A DNA stretch of 64,000 nucleotides from KACC-23026 sp963829575 (GTDB taxonomy: Bacteria > Bacillota > Bacilli > Bacillales > Sporolactobacillaceae), in assembly GCA_963829575.1 (NCBI GenBank), contig CAWHJF010000012.1:1-64000 (forward strand). The letters are read 5' to 3'. Below the pieces are notes generated by a model. That model was given only the letters and a program-made list of their open reading frames with translations, was not told the DNA's origin and ran no database searches. Within the stretch, counting starts at the first letter, position 1, and every line of letters begins with the position of its first letter. Shown in pieces: positions 25,751 through 34,110 of this stretch. The translations under genes were made by a program, and so were the position numbers.

Positions 25751-25876
25751 AGAAGACACTCCTTTCCTACTATTAATTTGTCCAAAAAAACGGAGCTTAA
25801 ACAAATTTTTTGTAAGAAAAGAGAAAGCCGGTAATGGTCAGAATCGGAATCTGAACAGTTAAGTGGACACCATTAT

Positions 25877-26827
25877 TTAATCAAATAACTTACTTACAGA
25901 CAATTGTTCATGTACACGAATGATCGCTTCACTCATCAACTCTGCAACCGAAAGTTGGGTGATTTTATCAATCTGCTTTCCTTCTGGAAGCGGAATGGTG
26001 TTAAGTACTACTAATTCCTCAATGCTCGAATTCTGAATGCGTTCAATCGCTGGCCCAGACAGGACAGGGTGGGTACAGCAAGCAAACACGCGCTTTGCCC
26101 CATTTTCCATTAATGCCTTAGCTGCGAGCGTAATTGTACCCGCTGTATCGATAATGTCATCGATAATAATGGCTGTTTTTCCTTCAATATTCCCAATAAT
26201 GTTCATCACTTCGGACACATTTGGTTTAGGTCTTCTTTTATCAATAATTGCAATCGGCGCCTTAAGACGGTCCGCCATTTTCCGAGCTCTTACAACACCG
26301 CCATGGTCAGGTGAGACCACGACAATTTCCTCAAGTGTTTTGGTATTAAAGTAGTCGGCCAAAATTGGTACCCCAAGTAACTGATCCACTGGGATATCAA
26401 AAAAACCTTGAATTTGTGGGGCGTGTAAATCAATGGCAAGAACGCGTGAGGCTCCTGCAACTTCTAATAAATTGGCGACAAGCTTAGCTGTAATTGGCTC
26501 ACGTGAACGAGCTTTACGATCTTGTCTGGCGTAGCCATAATAAGGCATGACAATATTTATAGAACGAGCAGAGGCTCGCTTTAAGGCATCAATCATGATT
26601 AACAATTCCATTATGTGTTGGTTAACCGGTTCACATGTGGATTGAATGACATAAACATCGCAGCCGCGAATGCTCTCTTCTATGTTGATTTGAATTTCAC
26701 CATCGCTGAATGTTGTAACCGAACTATGGCCAAGATTTACGCCGATGTGTTGAGCGATTTCCTTGGACAACTCAGGGTTCGAATTTAATGAGAACACCTT
26801 TAGATTAGGGTCCATATAGCTGGGCAT
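25877..26827 (-). CDS. prs: Ribose-phosphate pyrophosphokinase
   Basis: Makes PRPP from ribose-5-phosphate and ATP for purine, pyrimidine, His and Trp synthesis. The 316 residues contain the flexible-loop region MPYYGYARQDRKARSREPIT, VVSPDHGGVVRARKMADRL, and the PRPP loop IIIDDIIDTAGTI. It lies 15 nt after glmU in one operon. Between prs and ctc a nested hairpin (TAATGGT/ACCATTA around TCAGA/TCTGA, 25835-25878) may attenuate readthrough. Confidence 0.97.
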   Translation of the reverse strand: MPSYMDPNLKVFSLNSNPELSKEIAQHIGVNLGHSSVTTFSDGEIQINIEESIRGCDVYVIQSTCEPVNQHIMELLIMIDALKRASARSINIVMPYYGYARQDRKARSREPITAKLVANLLEVAGASRVLAIDLHAPQIQGFFDIPVDQLLGVPILADYFNTKTLEEIVVVSPDHGGVVRARKMADRLKAPIAIIDKRRPKPNVSEVMNIIGNIEGKTAIIIDDIIDTAGTITLAAKALMENGAKRVFACCTHPVLSGPAIERIQNSSIEELVVLNTIPLPEGKQIDKITQLSVAELMSEAIIRVHEQLSVSKLFD

Positions 26828-26842
26828 TACCGGGTCCCTCCA

Positions 26843-28219
26843 TTACTTTTTCTTATGGTTAAGTTTATTTGCATGATCTGGTTTGTTTGTTTGTCTAGCC
26901 CTGGCAATTGCAAGGGCATTCTGTTCAACATCGTCTGTAATCGTGGAACCCGCTGCAACAAAAGAACCTTCTCCTACCGTAACAGGAGCGATTAAGTTGA
27001 CGTTACAGCCAATAAAGGCGCCGTCCCCAATCTTAGTTAGAAACTTATTTACCCCATCGTAATTAACGGTAATGGAGCCACAACCTAGGTTCACGTCATT
27101 TCCGACTTCTGCGTCGCCAATATAACTGAGATGTGAGGCCTTGCTACCTACTCCTATTGTGGATTTTTTGATTTCCACAAAATTACCGACTTTTGCATGA
27201 TCCCCAATTTGGGACTGCGGTCGAATATGAGCAAAAGGACCAACAGTGACTTGTTTTCCGACCAAGCTATCATGAACGACTGACAGTTTCACCGTAGTTT
27301 GACTTTCAATTGTACTGTCTTTGATCTCAGTGCTCGGTCCAATCACACAGTCTTCACCAATGACCGTCTGACCTTTTAAATGAGTCCCAGGGTAAAGCAC
27401 CACATCTTGACCAATTTGAACATCCGCTTCAATATATGTAGATTGTGGATCAATGATCGTCACACCTTGTTGCATATGCCAACGGTTTAGACGTTCACGC
27501 ATTAATTGTTCAGCTTGAGAGAGGGCCACTCGATCGTTCACACCCATGGTCTCATCAAAAGATGCCGCAGCCACAGCTCCTATTGTGTAGCCTTGTTGCT
27601 GTAAAATACCAATGACATCTGGAAGATAGTATTCACCCTGAGCGTTGTTGTTATTAACTTTTTTTAAGCTTGAGAATAATTTTTGATTATCAAAACAATA
27701 AATACCCGTATTGATTTCATTAACTAACCGCTCGGATTCATTGGTATCTTTTTGTTCAACCACACGTTCTACATGACCGTCCGCATTACGAATGACCCGT
27801 CCATAACCGGTTGGATCTTCGGCGATGGCGGTGAGCAACGTTGCTGCTCGATTGTGTTCATTATGAGTTCGGATCAACGCTTCAATCGTTTGACCTGTAA
27901 TAAGAGGCGTATCTCCACATACAATAACTGTCGTTCCAGCCTCGTTTCCAATCAATGTCTCGGATTGAATCACAGCATGACCGGTACCCAACTGTTCTTC
28001 TTGAAGGCAATAGTCCACACGGTCGCCTAGTTGCTCTTTTACTTTTTCTGCTCCGTGACCAATAATGGTCACTATTTTGTCTAAACCAATCGGCTCAAGC
28101 TGATCCACGATATGTTCGACCATTGGTTTCCCACACACTGGATGCAGCACTTTATATAACTTGGATCTCATTCGTGTTCCTTGACCAGCTGCAAGAATCA
28201 CTGCAAACGTTTTAGACAT
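26843..28219 (-). CDS. glmU: Bifunctional GlmU (UDP-GlcNAc synthesis)
   Basis: Acetylates glucosamine-1-phosphate and uridylates the product to UDP-GlcNAc, the precursor of peptidoglycan and teichoic acids. The N-terminal pyrophosphorylase domain has LAAGQGTRMRSKLYKVLH at residues 8-25. The C-terminal left-handed beta-helix (about 250-455) has hexapeptide repeats and the acetyltransferase histidine region (HIRPQS). The ATG at 28219 has TGGAGGG upstream; eight extra upstream codons are not conserved. Confidence 0.97.
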   Translation of the reverse strand: MSKTFAVILAAGQGTRMRSKLYKVLHPVCGKPMVEHIVDQLEPIGLDKIVTIIGHGAEKVKEQLGDRVDYCLQEEQLGTGHAVIQSETLIGNEAGTTVIVCGDTPLITGQTIEALIRTHNEHNRAATLLTAIAEDPTGYGRVIRNADGHVERVVEQKDTNESERLVNEINTGIYCFDNQKLFSSLKKVNNNNAQGEYYLPDVIGILQQQGYTIGAVAAASFDETMGVNDRVALSQAEQLMRERLNRWHMQQGVTIIDPQSTYIEADVQIGQDVVLYPGTHLKGQTVIGEDCVIGPSTEIKDSTIESQTTVKLSVVHDSLVGKQVTVGPFAHIRPQSQIGDHAKVGNFVEIKKSTIGVGSKASHLSYIGDAEVGNDVNLGCGSITVNYDGVNKFLTKIGDGAFIGCNVNLIAPVTVGEGSFVAAGSTITDDVEQNALAIARARQTNKPDHANKLNHKKK

Positions 28220-28252
28220 GTGAACCCTCCATCTTGGTTTCATCCATCTATG

Positions 28253-28281
28253 ACTATAGCCTAAAAATCAAGCCTTTTCAA
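28253..28281 (-). promoter_or_regulatory. Sigma-A promoter of glmU-prs
   Basis: TTGAAA (28276-28281), 17-bp spacer, TATAGT (28253-28258), about 30 bp before the glmU start. Confidence 0.6.
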
Positions 28282-28474
28282 GAATTCAAGCATTGTCTTA
28301 GTCGCATAAAACGCCCGTGTAGGTTTAAGCTTTTGGTTCCTTATAATAAACACATCAACCAAACACCGACTCACAAAAAAGTGATTTTTAAGATGGATCT
28401 ATAAAAACTTTACAAAAATGGGTTTAAACTCTTATGTAAATTGGGTAATTAAATCGAGTCAGAAAGAATCATAG

Positions 28475-28507
28475 AAAAAAGACCCAATCATAAATGATTA
28501 GGTCTTC
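28475..28507 (-). terminator. Terminator after spoVG
   Basis: Minus-strand stem AAGACCTAATCAT / ATGATTGGGTCTT followed by TTTTC, directly after the spoVG stop. Confidence 0.85.
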
Positions 28508-28514
28508 CCCGAGA

Positions 28515-28805
28515 TTAAGAGGCGCCAGCTTCCTCAAAAGCTGTCTCAACTTCCCCTACACGTGCATATTCTTCTAAAACAGCGTTTTGAATTTTTTCAC
28601 GTGTGCTTGAAGTAATAGGGTGGGCTATATCACGGAATTCGCCATCAGGTGTTCGTTTGCTAGGCATGGCCACAAACAAGCCGTTATTCCCATCAATCAC
28701 TCGGATGTCATGAATGACAAATTCATGATCAATAGTAATTGAGGCTATGGCACGCATACGGCCATCCGTATTAACTCGTCGTAATCTTACATCTGTTACT
28801 TCCAT
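28515..28805 (-). CDS. spoVG: RNA-binding regulator SpoVG
   Basis: About 96 residues starting MEVTDVRLRRVNTDGRMRAIASIT, almost identical to B. subtilis SpoVG, a global post-transcriptional regulator that affects asymmetric septation. The ATG at 28805 is chosen because it matches the family start exactly; GTG codons lie five to six codons upstream. A sigma-H promoter is present about 45 bp upstream. Confidence 0.96.
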   Translation of the reverse strand: MEVTDVRLRRVNTDGRMRAIASITIDHEFVIHDIRVIDGNNGLFVAMPSKRTPDGEFRDIAHPITSSTREKIQNAVLEEYARVGEVETAFEEAGAS

Positions 28806-28848
28806 TAATTGAGACACCACCTTTTCCGATATAGAAAGACTACTTCAA

Positions 28849-28877
28849 ACATTCCACAAAACTTTCAAAATTCCTTC
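28849..28877 (-). promoter_or_regulatory. Sigma-H promoter of spoVG
   Basis: Minus strand GAAGGAATT (28869-28877), 11-bp spacer, GTGGAATGT (28849-28857). Both match the sigma-H consensus RnAGGAwwW / RnnGAAT. The upstream 60 bases are extremely A+T rich, like the UP region of B. subtilis spoVG. Confidence 0.7.
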
Positions 28878-29016
28878 AAATTATTCTAAAAAAATTACAA
28901 AAATCTTTAAATCTCTCTTTTTTTATGATAAAGAGCTTCTTTTTGTTGAAAAAAATCCATAATTTGTAAAAGTTAAGCGCTTTAAAATACAAAAAATGAC
29001 AATTAAAATTAAAATA

Positions 29017-29056
29017 GGCCACTCTCACCCGAATCTTTCAATTTGAGCAAGAGTGG
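29017..29056 (-). terminator. Terminator after ridA
   Basis: Minus-strand stem CCACTCTTGCTC / GGGTGAGAGTGG with a 14-nt loop, followed by CCTATTTTAATTTT. Some readthrough into spoVG is possible, as reported in B. subtilis. Confidence 0.6.
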
Positions 29057-29068
29057 ATCTACCACATA

Positions 29069-29446
29069 TTAGTTCTTCACCAAAGCGATGACTTCCATTT
29101 CAACGAGTACATCTTTCGGTAATCGTGCGACTTCTACACAAGATCGCGCTGGGAGATGCTCCGTAAAGTAAGTTCCATAGATTTCATTGATTCTTGGAAA
29201 ATCATTCATATCTTTAATAAAAACGGTTGTCTTAATAACAGTATCCAAAGAAGCGTTCGCGCTTTCGAGTACCGCTTTAATATTTGAAAAGACTTGATGG
29301 ACTTGCTCCTCAATCCCACCTTGAACGAGATCTCCTTCAGCTGTGAGCGGAATTTGACCTGAGCTGTAGAACATATTGTTCACAACCACGCCTTGTGAGT
29401 AAGGCCCAATTGCTGCCGGCGCGTGTTTTGTAAAGGTTGCTTTCAT
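29069..29446 (-). CDS. ridA: RidA-family enamine/imine deaminase (YabJ)
   Basis: 125 residues with the family pattern AIGPYSQGVVVNNMFYSSGQIPL and the signature ARSCVEVARLPKDVLVEMEVIA near the end, including the Arg that binds the substrate carboxylate. It destroys reactive enamines formed by PLP enzymes. It follows purR with a 27-nt gap. Confidence 0.95.
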   Translation of the reverse strand: MKATFTKHAPAAIGPYSQGVVVNNMFYSSGQIPLTAEGDLVQGGIEEQVHQVFSNIKAVLESANASLDTVIKTTVFIKDMNDFPRINEIYGTYFTEHLPARSCVEVARLPKDVLVEMEVIALVKN

Positions 29447-29473
29447 CCCATCATCTCCATATCTATTATTGGT

Positions 29474-30310
29474 TTATTTTGTATTTAACGTTGATAACAC
29501 ATCCAATAGATTGCCCGGTTCGATCTTAATGTCTTGACCTTCATTTTCATAATCTAATTTTAATAAGGCGAGATAGTCTTTTACGAGCTTAGGGTTGGAC
29601 TCTTTTGTTTCTACAAAAACAGCCCGTCCAGCAAGATTTGCTTCAAACTCACTTAGAAGGTTGGTCATCCCGAGCATGGTTCCGCCCGCCTTCATAAAAT
29701 CGTCAATTACAAGGACGTTGGCACCCGATTTGAGACTTCTTCTAGGCAACACCATAGTTTGAATGCGCTTTGTAGACCCTGACACATAATTAATGCTGAC
29801 CGTGGACCCTTCTGTCACACGACTCGTTTTTCTCACAATGACTACTGGAACATTAAGTTGTGTTGCAGTCGCATAGGCGAGTGGAATGCCCTTTGTCTCT
29901 ACCGTCATCACCGCATCAATGGCCTTGTCCCAAAAAGGCGTCGCAATCATTCGCCCAATTTCGTTAATGAGTGTCGGATCACCGAGAACATCCGTCATAA
30001 ATAAATACCCACCCGGTAGCAATCGCCCTGCATCTGAGAGTTTGGTACTTAATCGCTCAAGGTTCTTTGTGATCGTTTCCTTGGAGTCATATGGAACATA
30101 GGTAACACCACCCGTTGCTCCATGACTCGTGACCAACTTTCCGACCCCCTGTGATTCAAAGGTTTCCTTGATAATGTTAAGGTCTTCACTTATCGATGAT
30201 TTGGCGGATTGGAATTGTTCGCCAAACACCGTAAGCGGAATGATCGTATGAGGATTTTTTAAGAGTATGTCCGTCAAAGCAACCAGCCTATGACTTCGTT
30301 TTAATTTCAT
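29474..30310 (-). CDS. purR: Purine operon repressor PurR
   Basis: 278 residues: an N-terminal winged helix (about 1-74, RSHRLVALTDILLKNPH) and a PRT-like effector domain with the PRPP motif LVIDDFMKAGGTM near residue 205. In Bacillus it represses purine genes and is released by PRPP. Two PurBox-like sites in inverted orientation lie just upstream, indicating autoregulation. Confidence 0.96.
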   Translation of the reverse strand: MKLKRSHRLVALTDILLKNPHTIIPLTVFGEQFQSAKSSISEDLNIIKETFESQGVGKLVTSHGATGGVTYVPYDSKETITKNLERLSTKLSDAGRLLPGGYLFMTDVLGDPTLINEIGRMIATPFWDKAIDAVMTVETKGIPLAYATATQLNVPVVIVRKTSRVTEGSTVSINYVSGSTKRIQTMVLPRRSLKSGANVLVIDDFMKAGGTMLGMTNLLSEFEANLAGRAVFVETKESNPKLVKDYLALLKLDYENEGQDIKIEPGNLLDVLSTLNTK

Positions 30311-30321
30311 AATGATCCTCC

Positions 30322-30366
30322 AAAACCGAATAATAATACTTCGATCTTACACAATTATTCGGCTTT
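30322..30366. promoter_or_regulatory. Inverted PurBox pair upstream of purR
   Basis: AAAACCGAATAAT (30322-30334) and, inverted, ATTATTCGGCTTT (30354-30366), separated by 19 bp. Each keeps the CCGAA core of AWWWCCGAACWWT with one or two mismatches. B. subtilis PurR sites are also inverted pairs, with 16-17 bp between them. The distal box overlaps the ispE stop codon. Confidence 0.6.
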
Positions 30367-31234
30367 ATTCAAGGTGATTGGGAATCCCAAGCAAACGAAC
30401 CCCAAATACATTCGGACAGTAGCCCTTTAGACTATTATAAATTCTATGAAGGCGTGACTCATGCTGAGTAAGGCCAAATACAGTAGGGCCGCTCCCGCTC
30501 ATCAGCACACCGTCCGCACCCATTTGTTCCATATGGTCTTTAATATGCATGACTTCCGGCACCCTGTGCAGCGTCACAGACTCTAAAATATTGCCTAACC
30601 CATCGCACATTTTAAAATAGTCACGTTCCTCAATGGCCTGAACCATTGCTTGAACGTCTGGATGACGGGCGTTTTGGAGCTTAAGTGCTTTGTAGGTATC
30701 TGCCGTAGACACCGATAAGGCAGGCTTAGCCAGCACGACCCAACAAGGTGGCGGAGCCGGCATGGCGATCAGCTTCTCTCCCCTTCCTGTGGCTAATGCG
30801 GTACCGCCCATCACACAGAAAGGGACGTCTGAACCAATTTGTTCCGCAACCTTCATCATCTCTTCAAGCGTCATACGGAGGTCCCATAGCCGATTCAGAC
30901 CGCGTATGGTGGCTGCAGCATCGCTACTTCCGCCGGCGAGCCCTGCTGCTACTGGGATTTCCTTAGCAATAGAGATTTTAACTCCCTTTTTAATTTCATA
31001 TTTCTTTTTAATTAATCGAGCAACTTGATAAGCCAAATTCCGCTCATCTTCTGGCACAAAAGGAGCCGATGAACGAATGATAATTTGGTCCTCACTTAAC
31101 TCCTGACACTCAATTCGATCTGCTAAGTCGACCGTTGTCATCACCATATTGACCTCGTGGTAACCATCCGGGCGCTTATTTAAAACATCCAAAGTTAAAT
31201 TAATTTTTGCTGGTGCCTTTTCGATCACTTTCAC
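30365..31234 (-). CDS. ispE: 4-diphosphocytidyl-2-C-methylerythritol kinase
   Basis: GHMP kinase of the MEP isoprenoid pathway, 289 residues. The substrate motif KAPAKINLTLDV is at the N-terminus, the ATP loop is PVAAGLAGGSSDAAA near 90-104, and the late glycine motif is LMSGSGPTVFGL. It starts with GTG at 31234 behind AGGTGAGCGC. Confidence 0.96.
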   Translation of the reverse strand: MKVIEKAPAKINLTLDVLNKRPDGYHEVNMVMTTVDLADRIECQELSEDQIIIRSSAPFVPEDERNLAYQVARLIKKKYEIKKGVKISIAKEIPVAAGLAGGSSDAAATIRGLNRLWDLRMTLEEMMKVAEQIGSDVPFCVMGGTALATGRGEKLIAMPAPPPCWVVLAKPALSVSTADTYKALKLQNARHPDVQAMVQAIEERDYFKMCDGLGNILESVTLHRVPEVMHIKDHMEQMGADGVLMSGSGPTVFGLTQHESRLHRIYNSLKGYCPNVFGVRLLGIPNHLE

Positions 31235-31316
31235 GCGCTCACCTGCTTCTCCAAAACCGACACATGGTGTTGTTGGGTTTATCTAATTTTTTCTTATTAT
31301 ATCAACTAACCCCACA

Positions 31317-31345
31317 TAAAAAAAGACTGGCCACCCAGTCTTTTG
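31317..31345 (-). terminator. Terminator after sspF
   Basis: Minus-strand stem AAAAGACTGG / CCAGTCTTTT with a 4-nt loop and a long T-run, in the gap between sspF and ispE. Confidence 0.85.
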
Positions 31346-31397
31346 AAAGGACGGTCATCCTCCCTCTAAGACTCTATGCGACCAGTCACAACATTTA

Positions 31398-31583
31398 TCA
31401 TTTATTGGCGTTGTCTTTAGAAAGTTGTCTTTGAGCCATTTCGACCGCTCGCTTGACCATATTTCCGGCATCGCGAGCTCGAATACCGCCCCAACCTTCC
31501 TGTTGAACCGTCTCATAAAACCCAAGTTCTTTTGCGATTTCTTCCTTTAATTGATCAGACATGATGCCTCGTCGTCTACCCAA
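31398..31583 (-). CDS. sspF: Alpha/beta-type small acid-soluble spore protein SspF
   Basis: 61 residues starting GRRRGIMSDQLKEEIAKELG, with the SASP signatures ELGFYETVQ and GGIRARDAGNMVKRAVE. These proteins coat spore DNA; SspF is a minor member. The start is a TTG at 31583 with AAGGAGG at spacing 8, which gives exactly the length I recall for B. subtilis SspF. No clear sigma-G promoter was found. Confidence 0.93.
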   Translation of the reverse strand: MGRRRGIMSDQLKEEIAKELGFYETVQQEGWGGIRARDAGNMVKRAVEMAQRQLSKDNANK

Positions 31584-31746
31584 CGGAAGAACCTCCTTCA
31601 ATTTAATAATGATGGAGCCTTCTTATTATTTGATTTGTCCGTTGTTTTCATGCATTCTAGAAGTAGAGGAAAAAATGAAAGAAGTAGTCTAGAGGCCGAC
31701 TTTATGATCAAACACCTATAGAGTTAAAAGATTGGATGCAAAAGTA

Positions 31747-31777
31747 AAAAGCGAAAACCGCAATGGCCTTCGCTTGG
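31747..31777 (-). terminator. Terminator after veg
   Basis: Minus-strand stem AAGCGAA / TTTCGCTT with inner GGCC-CGGT pairs, followed by TTTTAC. Confidence 0.7.
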
Positions 31778-31825
31778 TATACCCCTTATTGCATAAACTA
31801 AGATGCCTGCACGCATCTTATATTA

Positions 31826-32083
31826 TTATTGTCCGCTCGCTGCTGCTTCTTCCATAAATGTAATTTCAACTGTTTCTGTTAAAACGTCGGTGTAGCTATA
31901 GGATACGCGTTCGTAAGCATTAGAGTCCTCATCAAGCTTAACAATGAACACGGATGGATAGGTTTCTTCTAAAACACCTACGCGTTGAATCGTCTTCCGG
32001 CGTCCACCATTAGCCTTTAATGTAAGGCGTCTTCCAACTCTTTCGTCTAAGGCGATCTTAATATCCTTAATCGTTTTTTCCAT
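31826..32083 (-). CDS. veg: Biofilm-associated protein Veg
   Basis: 85 residues with RLTLKANGGRRKTIQRVGVL and YERVSYSYTDVLTETVE, close to B. subtilis Veg. There it is very abundant, promotes biofilm matrix expression through SinR and has a role in spore outgrowth. It folds as a small beta-barrel. ATG at 32083 with AGGTGG upstream. Two consensus promoters in series suggest very strong expression here too. Confidence 0.94.
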   Translation of the reverse strand: MEKTIKDIKIALDERVGRRLTLKANGGRRKTIQRVGVLEETYPSVFIVKLDEDSNAYERVSYSYTDVLTETVEITFMEEAAASGQ

Positions 32084-32109
32084 CACTCAACCCACCTCGC
32101 TTAACCCAA

Positions 32110-32139
32110 ATTATAACATGATTCGAGCTTTTTTGTCAA
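32110..32139 (-). promoter_or_regulatory. Proximal sigma-A promoter of veg
   Basis: TTGACA (32134-32139), 18-bp spacer, TATAAT (32110-32115): a full match to both hexamers. Confidence 0.8.
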
Positions 32140-32159
32140 TGTCCTCAGGAAAATTAATT

Positions 32160-32189
32160 ATTATAGCAAGTTCTCCAGAGTGTTGTCAA
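32160..32189 (-). promoter_or_regulatory. Distal sigma-A promoter of veg
   Basis: TTGACA (32184-32189), 18-bp spacer, TATAAT (32160-32165), 50 bp upstream of the proximal promoter. Both boxes match consensus fully. Confidence 0.8.
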
Positions 32190-32255
32190 TGAATTTTTCT
32201 TATTTTAATGTCGTTAGTATGGTTTATTTTGTGGAAAATATGTAACATCTCGTAT

Positions 32256-33125
32256 TTAATTTTCATTTGGGTAATAAGGCATGCCTGTTCGCAAAATTCC
32301 TTTTGTTTCCACGCCTCCTATTCCATCGCTGCCAGACAATGTATTTCGGACAACATCCCAAACGTTTACTTGCTCTGTAAAAGGTGTAAAACTGATTTTA
32401 GACACAAGATAAACGGGATCAAGCGCATGAATATTAATCCGCGTTGGTGAACTTGCAAAATTCGCTCCCGCCCTTATTAGCAGTTCAAAATGGGATTGAC
32501 AGGCTCCTGCAAAAATGACGAGTTGGTCTAAATGTGGAATTTGATAGCGCACTTCTTTAACCGTTCGAACAAAATGGGCCGAATGCCGGTACGCCTTCAA
32601 TTCATCCTCATTACCTTTGCTCTTCATAAATGCATCATGTCCCGTTAAGACTAAAATATCCGGCCGAATATGCCGAACAAGTTGTGGAACGACTTCAGGC
32701 ATGTCTTGCTCTTTCACATGCTTGCCCAAAACAGGAACGCCAAGTTTTTCATATACCCTTAAACATTTCTTCAAATAATAAGGATCCCCATCAACGTGCA
32801 AGACACGTCCTGGCATTTCAAAATAGGACTGTCGTTCTCGATACCCATTTGTTGACGAGTATTCTCTTTTAGATCGAATCAATTGATAATCTTGTCTAAA
32901 AAGCCGATTTGAGTCATCTTCTATTATCTTTTGCCGTGTTAGATTTTGACTTCGATCGGATTCTGAAATGACCTTCAAATCATCAAGTGGTGCATCTGCA
33001 CACAGTCTTAAATCCTCACCTGATAGCTCTGCGATTCCCGTCTCCTCATCAACAGAGATCACCCGGAAAATCACGTCATACTTATAGGATTTTCTCGCTA
33101 CAAGATCCCCTTTTTCAACCGTCAA
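32256..33125 (-). CDS. yabG: Sporulation-specific protease YabG
   Basis: About 289 residues beginning TVEKGDLVARKSYKYDVIFRV, close to the 290-residue B. subtilis protein. There it is a sigma-K-dependent mother-cell cysteine protease that trims coat proteins and promotes their cross-linking. DILVLTGHDAFMK and FAGACQSHFE, a likely His/Cys active-site pair, are visible. The start is a TTG at 33125 with GGAGGGG before it; a further in-frame TTG lies 8 codons upstream without a ribosome site. Confidence 0.93.
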   Translation of the reverse strand: MTVEKGDLVARKSYKYDVIFRVISVDEETGIAELSGEDLRLCADAPLDDLKVISESDRSQNLTRQKIIEDDSNRLFRQDYQLIRSKREYSSTNGYRERQSYFEMPGRVLHVDGDPYYLKKCLRVYEKLGVPVLGKHVKEQDMPEVVPQLVRHIRPDILVLTGHDAFMKSKGNEDELKAYRHSAHFVRTVKEVRYQIPHLDQLVIFAGACQSHFELLIRAGANFASSPTRINIHALDPVYLVSKISFTPFTEQVNVWDVVRNTLSGSDGIGGVETKGILRTGMPYYPNEN

Positions 33126-33234
33126 AGATGACCCCTCCTGCAAGCCCAAGCATTACGGAACGATGAGCCTTAATACTAGGCTATTCAGGAGGCCCAAAAA
33201 AGATGACACATTAATAAGGTGGAAACCTCCAAGC

Positions 33235-34110
33235 TTACACCTTACACAGTGGCTTTAACACCTCACTCAGTTTTGCAAATTCTTCAATAGTGAGCGTTTC
33301 GCCACGTCGACCCGGATCAATTTGAACATGATCCAAGGCTACCAATAAGTCTTCTTTTTTATTCTTTGAGAGCAGATTGTTCATTAAATTATTGAGCAAG
33401 GTCTTACGCCTTTGGACAAAAGACGCTCGGATAACTTTATAAAAGAAAGCTTCATCTGAAACTTGGACGCGCGGGCGTTCTAATACATCCAGCTTTAACA
33501 CAGCCGAATCGACATTTGGTTGCGGAACGAACACCGTTTTTGGAACCGTCATGACAATTGAAGGATTGGCTTTATACTGAACCGCAATGGATAGGGAACC
33601 ATAACTTTTCTGACCAGGACTGGCATCCAAACGTTCTGCTACCTCTTTCTGAACCATGACCACTAGCCCCTTAACCGGAACGTTTTCCGTTAGAAATCGC
33701 ATTAAGATCGGTGTCGTGATGTAGTAAGGGAGATTGGCCACGACCATAATCTCCTCTCCAGGTTCAAAGGACGAGGCAATTAACTCATGCAGATCTGCCT
33801 TTAAGACATCTTGGTGCTGGACTTCTACATTCGCATAGTCTTTTAACGTATGCTTCAAAACAGGTAGTAAACGTTGGTCAATCTCTAAAGCCAAAACTTT
33901 TTTGGCTGCTTCTGCTAAGTGACGAGTCAACGCCCCTACACCAGGTCCGATTTCAATGACGGATACCGACTGGTTTAATCCCGCCGAACCCACTATTTTT
34001 TTGAGAATATTGTCATCCGTTAAGAAGTTTTGCCCTAAGCTCTTTTTAGTATGTAAATTAAATTTTTTCATGACCTCTTGCGTCATTTTGGATGTGGATT
34101 CATTAACCAT
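33235..34110 (-). CDS. ksgA: 16S rRNA dimethyladenosine transferase
   Basis: Dimethylates two adjacent adenosines in helix 45 near the 16S 3' end. 291 residues with the SAM motif IEIGPGVGALTRHL near residue 45 and the catalytic NLPYYITTPIL near 125. The ATG at 34110 overlaps the rnmV stop by 8 nt, with GGAGGAAAAG upstream. Confidence 0.97.
   Translation of the reverse strand: MVNESTSKMTQEVMKKFNLHTKKSLGQNFLTDDNILKKIVGSAGLNQSVSVIEIGPGVGALTRHLAEAAKKVLALEIDQRLLPVLKHTLKDYANVEVQHQDVLKADLHELIASSFEPGEEIMVVANLPYYITTPILMRFLTENVPVKGLVVMVQKEVAERLDASPGQKSYGSLSIAVQYKANPSIVMTVPKTVFVPQPNVDSAVLKLDVLERPRVQVSDEAFFYKVIRASFVQRRKTLLNNLMNNLLSKNKKEDLLVALDHVQIDPGRRGETLTIEEFAKLSEVLKPLCKV

Noticed and set aside
25751..25876. 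Sigma-B promoter before ctc
   Set aside because: An exact GTTTAA -35 is present on the minus strand, but the sequence 13 bp on is GGACAA, only half matching GGGTAT. Not enough to claim stress control.
31584..31720. Sigma-G promoter before sspF
   Set aside because: GCATG is present but the matching -10 (CAAATAA) misses two key bases. Expected on biological grounds, but not shown by the sequence.
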